Notes under the pieces: model-generated
The model's database searches: none
Told to the model about the DNA's origin: nothing
What the model saw: only the letters and a program-made list of their open reading frames with translations
Made by a program: the position numbers and the translations under genes
Assembly (NCBI RefSeq): GCF_000722545.1
Contig: NZ_JNVM01000024.1
Coordinates: 62,001 to 126,000 of the forward strand
Reading direction: 5' to 3'
DNA from: Paenibacillus tyrphae
GTDB taxonomy: Bacteria > Bacillota > Bacilli > Paenibacillales > NBRC-103111
Length of the DNA stretch: 64,000 bases
In this document: positions 33,600-41,125 of the stretch, one piece after another
How positions within the stretch are numbered: position 1 is the first letter of the stretch
Layout of the letters: the number at the start of each line of letters is the position of its first letter

Positions 33600-34865
33600 T
33601 TAAATCCAGCCTCTCCAGCGCATGGCTTCCGCCATTTTGCGGAGGCCCGCCATATAGGCGGCCAGCCTCATGTCCACCTTGCTTTCCAGCGCGATCCGAT
33701 GGACCCCGTGAAAGGCTTTGACTAAAACGTGGTCCAGCTTCCGATAAACTTCCTCTTCGGACCAATAGTAGCCCTGGTTGTTTTGAACCCGCTCGATATA
33801 TGAAGCGACAACGCCGCCGGCGTTTGCCAGCATGTCGGGGACGAGCAGCACGCCTCGGGAGGTGAGAATTTCCGTAGCCTTCGCGGTCGTCGGTCCGCTC
33901 GTCGCCTCGATGACGATTTTCGCTTGAATGCCGGCCGCGTTCTCTTCCGTAATTTGGTTTTCAGCGGCAGCCGGAATGAGAATGTCGCAGGCTTGCATTA
34001 GCAGCTCCCGGTTGGAGATAGCGCTTGCGAACAAATGGGTGACCGCGCCGGACGCATCCCGTTTTTCCAGCAAATAATCGACATCCAGACCGTCCGGATG
34101 GTACAGAGCGCCGCCGGCATCCGCAATCCCTACGATCTTCGCTCCGGCGTCGTGCAGAAATTTGGCCAGATAGCCTCCGGCATGGCCGAACCCTTGAACG
34201 ATCACCTTCGCGCCGCCGATCTGCATACCGGACGCCTTCGCCGCTTCGCGCAGCACGATCGTCACGCCTTTGATCGTCGAGGACTCCCTGCCCGCCGAAC
34301 CGCCCAGTACGAGTGGCTTGCCGGTAATAAAGCCGGGCGAGTCGAACTCGCGGAGACGGCTGTACTCGTCCATCATCCAAGCCATCATTTGCTCATTCGT
34401 GTACATATCCATGGCCAGGATATCCTTCGCCGGGCCGACGATCTGGCTGATCGCCCGGACATACCCGCGGATCAGCCGCTCCAGCTCGGCGGCGGACATC
34501 GTGCGCGGATCGCACACGATGCCTCCCATGCCCCCGCCGTACGGGAGGTCGGTCAGACCGCATTGAACACTCATCCCCATCGACAAAGCAGTCACTTCCT
34601 CCGGCGTTACCGCGGGATGAAACCGAATGCCGCCCTTGGTCGGCCCCACCGCATCGTTATGCTGAGCCCGGTAGCCGGTAAATACCCGGACGGAGCCGTC
34701 GTCCATGCGTATGGGAATGCAAACCGTCATCAAGCGAAGGGGCCGCTTCAACAGCTCGTAGAACGATTCCGCGCAGCCCATATGCTCCAGCGCCTTCTTG
34801 ATGAGATGCTGCGTTCGCTCCAAGACGCTTGGTTGTTCCGTTTGCCGAACCGTATCGACTGCCAT
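33600..34865 (-). CDS. Glutamate dehydrogenase-like protein lacking catalytic lysines
   Basis: 421 residues with the overall sequence of Bacillus GudB/RocG, first gene of the lysine operon, behind a GGAGGTGG ribosome site. The glutamate-binding Lys77 in GPTKGGIRFHP and the catalytic Asp153 are present. However, the position of the second substrate Lys is Gln101 (MSVQCGL) and that of the catalytic Lys is Met113 (GGGMGG). Spacings of 24, 12 and 40 residues between the four positions match those of the clostridial enzyme exactly, so the alignment is secure. The Pro before Asp153 and the Asn of the usual EAANGPTT motif are also changed (AMD, EATSGPTT). Normal oxidative deamination is therefore doubtful; an altered substrate or a regulatory role is possible. 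Confidence 0.85.
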   Translation of the reverse strand: MAVDTVRQTEQPSVLERTQHLIKKALEHMGCAESFYELLKRPLRLMTVCIPIRMDDGSVRVFTGYRAQHNDAVGPTKGGIRFHPAVTPEEVTALSMGMSVQCGLTDLPYGGGMGGIVCDPRTMSAAELERLIRGYVRAISQIVGPAKDILAMDMYTNEQMMAWMMDEYSRLREFDSPGFITGKPLVLGGSAGRESSTIKGVTIVLREAAKASGMQIGGAKVIVQGFGHAGGYLAKFLHDAGAKIVGIADAGGALYHPDGLDVDYLLEKRDASGAVTHLFASAISNRELLMQACDILIPAAAENQITEENAAGIQAKIVIEATSGPTTAKATEILTSRGVLLVPDMLANAGGVVASYIERVQNNQGYYWSEEEVYRKLDHVLVKAFHGVHRIALESKVDMRLAAYMAGLRKMAEAMRWRGWI

Positions 34866-34968
34866 CGTTCCACCTCCGGCCTCTGCGTTATGGCTGCAAT
34901 TACTTGTAGTTTAAACCAGCTCAAGCGCTCGATCTATTCGACCGACGAATCCAAAATGTGCGCGATTT

Positions 34969-34987
34969 TTTATACATCAGGTATAAA
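34969..34987. promoter_or_regulatory. Palindromic operator between the lysine operon and its regulator gene
   Basis: TTTATAC and GTATAAA, separated by ATCAG, make a perfect 7-bp inverted repeat. It lies 7 bp upstream of the -35 box of the PucR-type gene and about 105 bp before the start of the divergent operon. A close copy precedes the amino-acid importer at 39152-39172, so it is probably the site of a shared regulator, most simply the PucR protein. Confidence 0.6.
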
Positions 34988-34994
34988 TTCCAGC

Positions 34995-35023
34995 TTGCCC
35001 GAAATTACGGGCCATGATATAAC
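34995..35023 (+). promoter_or_regulatory. Sigma-A promoter of the PucR-type gene
   Basis: TTGCCC, a 17-bp spacer and TATAAC fit a sigma-A promoter about 40 bp before ATG 35063. The adjacent palindrome suggests autoregulation. Confidence 0.6.
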
Positions 35024-35062
35024 TGACTCAAGCCAATCCGCACAGAAAAGAGGATCATTCCT

Positions 35063-36718
35063 ATGGGAATTAGCATTCAAGAAGCGATCCAGCTGCCCGT
35101 GATGTCGAAGACGAAATTGGTCGCCGGATTCGACGGCATGAACAATATCATCAAATGGGTCACGATCGTCGAGGTCATCGAAGACATCGATCGGCTGCAG
35201 GAAGGCGAGTTTCTGATTACGACCGGCTTCGGCCTGATGGAAAGCGAAGAGAAACGAAACCAGTTCCACAAGCTGCTGTCCAACAAGAAGCTGTCCGGCG
35301 TCGCGATGTACACCGGGTTTTACTTGCGCGAAATTCCCCAATCGTTCATCGACATTGCGAACCGTTCCGCCCTTCCGCTGCTGGAAATCCCGACGGATAT
35401 CAACTTTTCGGTCATTACCAAGGCGATTCTGGAACAGATCGTCAACAACCAATTCCGCATGTTCGAGCATTCGATCAACATCCACAAGGAATTTACCCGT
35501 CTGGTCTTGGACAATCAAGGCATCCAGGCGATCACCGAGACACTGTCGCGGCTGACGGACGGCAGCATCGTGCTGTTCGATGCGGATGCCTCTATCGTTT
35601 CGGATCGGATCGTTCATGACGCGGTCCGCCGGATCGGTCAGGATCGGCTTCTGCTCTTTTCCGAGCCGCTGCAGCCGCCTTTTGAACAGCAGCTTCTTCA
35701 TTTAAACAATCATGAAAGCGAATACACAATTTCGCTCTATCCGGTCATGGCGAATCAGACGAACTACGGCTGGATTGCGGCCATCAAGGATAAAGAACGA
35801 TGGAAAGACATCGACCAGATCGCGGTCGAGCATGCGGCCACCGTGTATGCGATTGAATTCCTGCGGCATAAAGCAATTTTGGATACGGAAATCCGTTTTC
35901 AAGGCGAATTTCTCGATCAAGTGTTAAGCAAAAATTTTACCAATAAAGCCGAAGTGATCGAGCGCGGGAAAAAGCTGGGCTTCGATCCGAGCGGTAGTCA
36001 GGCCGTGCTGCAAATCAAGGTGGAGAACCTTCCGCCTGACCTTGAGCGCCGTACGCTGGACGACATATTGGACCGGCTGTATCAGGTCGTGAACCAGACG
36101 ATGAGCAAGCATAACCGCCAGTTTCTGCTGCGCAACCGGCTGGACGGCTGCGTCGTTCTCATGGGAACGGGAAACAGAGGAACGGCTCCCGAAGCCGCGG
36201 AGGAAGCTTCGCTTCTGGCCGTACGGGACATCTCCGATAAATGGAGCGCGTTCTATCCCGAACACCCGCTGCGGATCGGCATCGGCAAAAGCTACACTGA
36301 CCTTGCCGACCTGGCCAAAAGCACACAGGAAGCGCACCGAGCTCTCGTCTTCGCCAAGTTGCTGCACAAGCCGAAGTCCGTCGTCCATTATGACGATCTG
36401 GGACTGTATCACTTCCTGATCCAGATGCAAGAGCTCGGCATGGATTTGCGGCAGTTTGCCGAGGAGCAGCTCGGAGCCTTGATGCAGAACAAGCGGCAAG
36501 GAGCCGACCTGCTTCAAACGCTGGAAACGTACCTATACCATAACCAGAGCCTGCACGTGACCGCGGCCGAGCTGTTCATTCACCGCCATACGCTGAAATA
36601 CCGGCTGAACCAGATCGAGAAGAAAACCCGGCGCAATCTTCAATCGTCGGAGGATCGTTTGAAGCTGGAGATCGCGATCATGGCCTACAAGCTGACCGTC
36701 TCTTCCGAGGAGCTGTAG
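35063..36718 (+). CDS. PucR-family transcriptional regulator
   Basis: 551 residues. The N-terminal PucR domain (about 5-125) has the family opening SIQEAIQLPVMSKTKLVAG and WVTIVEVIED. A GGDEF-like central domain follows. The C-terminal PucR helix-turn-helix is clear in ETYLYHNQSLHVTAAELFIH and HTLKYRLNQIEKKT. These regulators sense metabolites of nitrogen compounds and often activate a divergent catabolic operon. It is divergent from the lysine operon. Its 3' end overlaps the convergent permease gene by 34 bp. The inducer is not known from sequence; a lysine-pathway intermediate is a guess. Confidence 0.88.
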   Translation: MGISIQEAIQLPVMSKTKLVAGFDGMNNIIKWVTIVEVIEDIDRLQEGEFLITTGFGLMESEEKRNQFHKLLSNKKLSGVAMYTGFYLREIPQSFIDIANRSALPLLEIPTDINFSVITKAILEQIVNNQFRMFEHSINIHKEFTRLVLDNQGIQAITETLSRLTDGSIVLFDADASIVSDRIVHDAVRRIGQDRLLLFSEPLQPPFEQQLLHLNNHESEYTISLYPVMANQTNYGWIAAIKDKERWKDIDQIAVEHAATVYAIEFLRHKAILDTEIRFQGEFLDQVLSKNFTNKAEVIERGKKLGFDPSGSQAVLQIKVENLPPDLERRTLDDILDRLYQVVNQTMSKHNRQFLLRNRLDGCVVLMGTGNRGTAPEAAEEASLLAVRDISDKWSAFYPEHPLRIGIGKSYTDLADLAKSTQEAHRALVFAKLLHKPKSVVHYDDLGLYHFLIQMQELGMDLRQFAEEQLGALMQNKRQGADLLQTLETYLYHNQSLHVTAAELFIHRHTLKYRLNQIEKKTRRNLQSSEDRLKLEIAIMAYKLTVSSEEL

Positions 36719-37401
36719 CGGGCGCGCGGCTTGGCGCTCGCTCCCCTGCTTTTCGCTTTGGCGTTCACATCGAGTCTGGCTTCCAGCTTGCCCACCACAA
36801 ACGTAAAGAGCATAACCAGCGCCAAATAATACAACCCTGCCACCACGTACGTTTCGAGCTGCTTGAAATTCGAGGCCGCTTCGCTTAACGCCGCTCCCCA
36901 CAAATCCGACATGCCGACGTAAGCGACAAGCGAAGATTCCTTCAATCCGAGGATGAACTGGTTGCCAAGTGGAGGAATGGCGATTTTGAACGCCTGCGGC
37001 AAAATAATTCTTCGCATCGCCTGCGGATACGTCATCCCGAGCGAGCGGGCCGCCTCCATCTGACCGCGGTCGATCGATTGAATCGCGCCGCGGAAAATTT
37101 CCGCGATGTAAGCGCCGCCGTGAATCGCCAGCGCGAACACCCCCGCCCAAAATTGCGACAGCAAAATGATGTTGGATATCCCAAAGTACAGTACGGCGAT
37201 CTGGATAATAAGCGGTGTGCCGCGGATCAGCGTAATGTAGAATTTCGCTACAGCGTTCAAGACACGGCTCTTCGACAGCCGGAAAAAGGCAAATACAAGA
37301 CCGATGACGCTTCCGAGCAGAAGAGAAACAAACGTTATGCGAACGGTCAGCCAAGTCGCTTTCAGAAACACGTCGTAACTGGACAGCAAGATTTCGATCA
37401 T
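36685..37401 (-). CDS. Amino-acid ABC transporter permease
   Basis: 238 residues with five membrane helices and the HisM/GlnP family features. The cytoplasmic EAA loop reads MEAARSLGMTYPQAMRRIILPQ. It is the last gene of a three-gene importer operon. The C terminus is long and basic and runs over the end of the PucR-type gene on the other strand. As a single permease gene it should form a homodimer. Confidence 0.9.
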   Translation of the reverse strand: MIEILLSSYDVFLKATWLTVRITFVSLLLGSVIGLVFAFFRLSKSRVLNAVAKFYITLIRGTPLIIQIAVLYFGISNIILLSQFWAGVFALAIHGGAYIAEIFRGAIQSIDRGQMEAARSLGMTYPQAMRRIILPQAFKIAIPPLGNQFILGLKESSLVAYVGMSDLWGAALSEAASNFKQLETYVVAGLYYLALVMLFTFVVGKLEARLDVNAKAKSRGASAKPRARYSSSEETVSL

Positions 37402-37429
37402 CGGGTCACCTCATCTGAATATCGTTTCG

Positions 37430-38233
37430 TTACTTTTGCAAAATATTTTTGCCGAACCATTTCTCGCTCAGCTTGTCGTACGTCCCATCCTTGACCATTT
37501 CGTCGATGGCCTTGTTCAATTGATCCAGCAGGGCTTGGTCCTCCTTGCGGACCGCGATTCCCATTTCCTGCATCGTCAGCGGCTCCCCTACAGCCTTGAT
37601 CGCCGTGGCGCTCTCCTTGATCATGCGGAAGCCGACCAAATCGTCCGTAATGACCGCATCTACTCGCCCCGTCGGCAGATCCAGCAACGCCGTCAGATCG
37701 CTATCGTACTCGGTAATGTTGCCCGCATCCGTCCGCTCGGCCGCCAAACTTTTGAATAAGCTTGCCTTGAGCACGCCGATCTTCTTGCCTTTCAGATCGT
37801 TCGCGGATTTAATCGTCTCGTTCGTCTTGGCGACGAAGATTTGCGCGCCCGACCGGTAGTAAGGCGTCGTGAAACTGACCGTCTTCTGGCGTTCCGGCGT
37901 AATCGCCATACTGCCCAGAATCGCATCGTATTTCTTCGAAAGAAGACCGGGAATGATCGTTTCCCACGGGTTCGTCACCGGCTCGGCTTTGACGCCCATT
38001 TTCTTGGCCAGCTCGCTCCCGAATTCGACGTCAAAGCCGACCAGATTGCCGTTTTCCTTGTAGTTGAAAGGCTTGTACAGCCCGCTCATTGCAAAATGAA
38101 ACGCTTTCACTTGTCCGGAATCTTTACCGTCGGCCGAAGCTGCAGACGGGGTGTTGCCTGTCGAAGCACAACCGGCGAGCAGCATAGCCCCTACCAGCAT
38201 CGACAACAAGGAAACGATCATACCTTTTTTCAT
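37430..38233 (-). CDS. Amino-acid-binding lipoprotein of the ABC importer
   Basis: About 267 residues from ATG 38233, with AGGAGGG 8 nt upstream; the TTG at 38239 is less likely. The lipobox LLAGC ends the signal peptide near residue 23. The SBP_bac_3 fold shows in FHFAMSGLYKPFNYKENG, ELAKKMGVKAEPV and FTTPYYRSGAQIFV. The Arg/Asp residues that bind the ligand alpha-amino and carboxyl groups appear intact. Family members bind cationic or polar amino acids; lysine would fit the neighbourhood but cannot be proven. Confidence 0.88.
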   Translation of the reverse strand: MKKGMIVSLLSMLVGAMLLAGCASTGNTPSAASADGKDSGQVKAFHFAMSGLYKPFNYKENGNLVGFDVEFGSELAKKMGVKAEPVTNPWETIIPGLLSKKYDAILGSMAITPERQKTVSFTTPYYRSGAQIFVAKTNETIKSANDLKGKKIGVLKASLFKSLAAERTDAGNITEYDSDLTALLDLPTGRVDAVITDDLVGFRMIKESATAIKAVGEPLTMQEMGIAVRKEDQALLDQLNKAIDEMVKDGTYDKLSEKWFGKNILQK

Positions 38234-38277
38234 GAACAAGTCCCTCCTGTAAGTTGATCTTAGGTTGCGTTGCTTTT

Positions 38278-39000
38278 TTAAAGGATGCTGCGCAAAAACT
38301 GCTGGGCCCGCTCTGTCTGCGGATTGACAAAAAACTGTTCGGGATGGGCTTCCTCCAATATTTTTCCGTCGCTCATGAAGACGACCCGGTCGGCTACCTC
38401 GCGGGCGAAGCCCATCTCATGGGTGACGACGATCATCGTCATGCCTTCCTTGGCAAGCTGCTTCATCACTTGGAGCACCTCGCCGACAAGCTCGGGGTCC
38501 AGAGCCGAGGTCGGCTCGTCGAACAGCATCACTCTCGGCGCCATGGCGAGCGCCCGGGCGATGGCGACGCGCTGCTTTTGCCCGCCGGACAGCATGCCGG
38601 GATAATCGTGCGCCTTATCCTTCAGCCCCACTTTGTCCAGCAAGTCGTAGGCGGTATCGATGGCCGTTTTCTTTTTGAGCTTCTTAACATGAATCGGAGC
38701 TTCGATCACGTTCTCCAGTACCGTTTTATGGGGAAACAGATTAAAATGCTGGAACACCATGCCAACCTCTTGCCGGATCTGATTCAGGTTCGACTTGTGA
38801 GGATCTCGCTTCTCCCCGAAAATATAAATTTCCCCGTCGTCATAAATTTCGAGGAAGTTCAGACAGCGCAGCAGCGTGCTTTTGCCCGAGCCGCTTGCGC
38901 CGAGCATGACGACGACTTCTTTTTCCTGTACGTTTAAATTGATGCCTTTCAGGACGTTAACGGAGCCGAATGACTTGACCAAGGTGTTAACTTGAATCAT
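38278..39000 (-). CDS. Amino-acid ABC transporter ATP-binding protein
   Basis: 240 residues with Walker A GASGSGKST, Q-loop region VFQHFNLFPHKT, signature LSGGQKQRVAIARAL and Walker B VMLFDEPTSALDPE. The first gene of the importer operon, it is very close to GlnQ/ArtM-type ATPases. An AAGGAGG site lies 8 nt before ATG 39000. The palindrome at 39152-39172 lies about 150 bp upstream. Confidence 0.92.
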   Translation of the reverse strand: MIQVNTLVKSFGSVNVLKGINLNVQEKEVVVMLGASGSGKSTLLRCLNFLEIYDDGEIYIFGEKRDPHKSNLNQIRQEVGMVFQHFNLFPHKTVLENVIEAPIHVKKLKKKTAIDTAYDLLDKVGLKDKAHDYPGMLSGGQKQRVAIARALAMAPRVMLFDEPTSALDPELVGEVLQVMKQLAKEGMTMIVVTHEMGFAREVADRVVFMSDGKILEEAHPEQFFVNPQTERAQQFLRSIL

Positions 39001-39151
39001 GGATTAACCTCCTTGCGGGATAGTCTATGTTGCGAAGAAAGCGCATTCTTTTTTGTCGTGCAGCTTGTCCTCAAAAGTTTACCTGGTTAAATAGTAATAT
39101 AGAAACCGCTTACAATCTATTCGCCGATAGAACGAAAAAAGCTTCCCGCTT

Positions 39152-39172
39152 TTTATACGCCATGTATATAAA
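39152..39172. promoter_or_regulatory. Second TTTATAC-type palindrome, upstream of the importer
   Basis: TTTATAC, a 5-bp spacer and GTATATAAA give an imperfect palindrome closely resembling the one at 34969-34987. A likely promoter for the importer (TTGTAA and TATTTA on the minus strand, about 39085-39115) lies about 40 bp downstream, so the site is well placed for an activator. Confidence 0.5.
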
Positions 39173-39223
39173 TCATACCCGATTTCGCGAGCCGAAAGCT
39201 GTGGAAACCGCTGGGAGGAAGTA

Positions 39224-39253
39224 AAAACAAGCCCGTCCCCTCGGGGCGGGCTT
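39224..39253 (-). terminator. Terminator downstream of the yesN-like gene
   Basis: AAGCCCGTCCCC pairs with GGGGCGGGCTT around a TC loop, with one bulge. On the minus strand it is followed by GTTTTTAC. It ends minus-strand transcription that has crossed the repeat at 39260-39488. Confidence 0.75.
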
Positions 39254-39259
39254 CAGAGT

Positions 39260-39488
39260 GAGGTGGGGTATGCACTGGAGGAGCGTTAGCGTTCGCCTTT
39301 GTCCACAGGAAATACCCGCTGCTAAGCAGCTTCAAATCAAAATTTCCTGTGGACTCGGGGTCCCCGCAAAGTATTCGGATTGAACTTCCTTGAATCACCT
39401 TCACTTTGCGGGGTGGAGCAGCAACCGGAAGTGTATACCCCCACCCCCTCGTAACATCTATTCTCACAATTGACCACTTTCTCAACAA
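39260..39488. repeat. Non-coding repeat element, copy 2
   Basis: About 229 bp match 11903-12129 in inverted orientation over their whole length. Both share the TTGTTGAGAAAGT end, the CTGCTCCACCCC region, the TTTGCGGGGACCCC region and GACAAAGGCGAACGCT. The copy ends three bases before the stop codon of the yesN-like gene at 39491. The end with the second inverted TTGAGAAAG of copy 1 is missing here and is replaced by the terminator. Confidence 0.75.
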
Positions 39489-39490
39489 AC

Positions 39491-41125
39491 TCAGCCAAGC
39501 TCCTTCAACGCCTGCTTCCGGAACTCGTTCGGCGTCATCTGCTCCTGCTTCTTGAAGACGCGGCTGAAATATTTTTCGTCATGGTACCCGACCATTTGTG
39601 CGATCTGGACGACTTTGAGGTAGGGGCTGATGAGCAGCAGCTTCGCTTTCTCCACCCGAATCCGGTTCACGAAATCGATCATCGTTTCCTGAAATTCCAT
39701 TTTGAATTTGCGGGAAATGTATTCGCGGTTTAAGTGAAACCGTGCAGAGATGTCCTGCAAGGTAATGTCCTGGGTATAGTGCGTTTCGATGTAACGGGCG
39801 ATTTCGCGCATCGGGTTGCTGTTTACCGCCTGCATGGAAATCAAAATTTGCGACAGCTCGATCAGCCGGTCCGTCATCATCTGCTGCAGCTGCGACAAAG
39901 AAAGCTTTCCGTCCTCGTCGAGCGGAACGACAAATGGACCGTTCTCATGCGGCCATCGTGGCGATTCATGGCTTGCTTGGAAAAATTCCTCCACCCATCC
40001 GGCCCGCGCTACGTTGAACTCGTCCCACCACATTTTTAGCTGTTCCATTGTAATCGCAGGCATGGCGCGAATGTCTTGAAACCATTCGCCGACCGCATGC
40101 CGGATTTGCTCGTGATTTCCGCTTCTGACCGCCAGCCGGGTCTTCTCTTCATATTTGCCGAACCGCACCGTTCCAATACGCGGCATCGCCGGTGACGGAC
40201 GATATTCATGGTTGCGCGCAGCGAGATCGAGCAGGTTTCGCCCGTTTAACGCTTCCAGCGCCTGTGTATACGCTTGGTCAAGGCCGTCCGGGAAGGAGCA
40301 TTCCGCGCTGATGCCGACATCGACCGCCCCTTTCAACGTCTGCCTGATCCCCTCGGAAATTTTCCGCAGCCATCTTGCAGCCATGTCGGGCTCGTCCCAG
40401 AGCAGCAGCACGATTTCGTAAGGCTTGTTCCAATTGCGGAAAGCCGTTCCTCGGCCCGCCGTTTGCACAAAATCGTTGCAAATATTCAGCACGGAAAAGA
40501 AAAGTAAGTCAACACTTGCCTTGTATTTGTCCCGGATCGGCCGTTGCATCGTGTTCAGGTCAAGAATGGCGACCCGACAGGAACGTACGGCCGCAAGCAC
40601 GGGAAATTCGCGAAGATACGATTCCCCAGGCAGCGGCGCGCTGCCCGAAGCGGCGTCGGTCAATAACCGAGACAGCAGTTTGTCGCGGTACATCGGCTTT
40701 AACTCGTTGACTTCCTTATTTTTCTCGTGAAACTGAAGCTTGGCCCGGTTGGCCTCGTTCCAGCTGGCAACCGCTTTGCCGACCGCTTCCTGCAGATGAC
40801 CGCGGTCGATCGGCTTCAGCAAATAGTCGGTACCCCCGTACTTGACGGTGTGGCGCACAAACTCGAAGTCATTGAAGCCGCTGATGACGATCTTTTTGCA
40901 GTCCGACGCGTGAATTTCCATCCATTCCATCAGCTCAAGGCCCGATTTCACAGGCATCATGATGTCCGTGATGACCAACTGGGGCCGCTGCTCCCGGATC
41001 AGCTCCACCGCCTCCGTGCCGTCCTCCGCTTCCAGCACCACATGAAAGCCGAAGGCTTCCCAATCGATCAGCTTGCGGACCGTTTTACGGACATGCTTTT
41101 CATCATCGACGAGTAACACTTTCAT
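39491..41125 (-). CDS. YesN-type response regulator (receiver plus AraC domain)
   Basis: 544 residues. The receiver domain (1-120) has VDDEKH, the phospho-Asp in LVITDIMMPVKSG and the Lys in YLLKPIDRG. A long linker of about 300 residues follows, then a C-terminal AraC helix-turn-helix pair (YTQDITLQDISARFHLNREYI and KVVQIAQMVGYHDEKYF). It overlaps the kinase gene by 4 bp (ATGA) and is typical of Paenibacillus sugar-uptake regulators. Its likely targets are the two promoters of the adjacent sugar importer, which share a direct-repeat-like motif at the same distance from their -10 boxes. Confidence 0.92.
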   Translation of the reverse strand: MKVLLVDDEKHVRKTVRKLIDWEAFGFHVVLEAEDGTEAVELIREQRPQLVITDIMMPVKSGLELMEWMEIHASDCKKIVISGFNDFEFVRHTVKYGGTDYLLKPIDRGHLQEAVGKAVASWNEANRAKLQFHEKNKEVNELKPMYRDKLLSRLLTDAASGSAPLPGESYLREFPVLAAVRSCRVAILDLNTMQRPIRDKYKASVDLLFFSVLNICNDFVQTAGRGTAFRNWNKPYEIVLLLWDEPDMAARWLRKISEGIRQTLKGAVDVGISAECSFPDGLDQAYTQALEALNGRNLLDLAARNHEYRPSPAMPRIGTVRFGKYEEKTRLAVRSGNHEQIRHAVGEWFQDIRAMPAITMEQLKMWWDEFNVARAGWVEEFFQASHESPRWPHENGPFVVPLDEDGKLSLSQLQQMMTDRLIELSQILISMQAVNSNPMREIARYIETHYTQDITLQDISARFHLNREYISRKFKMEFQETMIDFVNRIRVEKAKLLLISPYLKVVQIAQMVGYHDEKYFSRVFKKQEQMTPNEFRKQALKELG

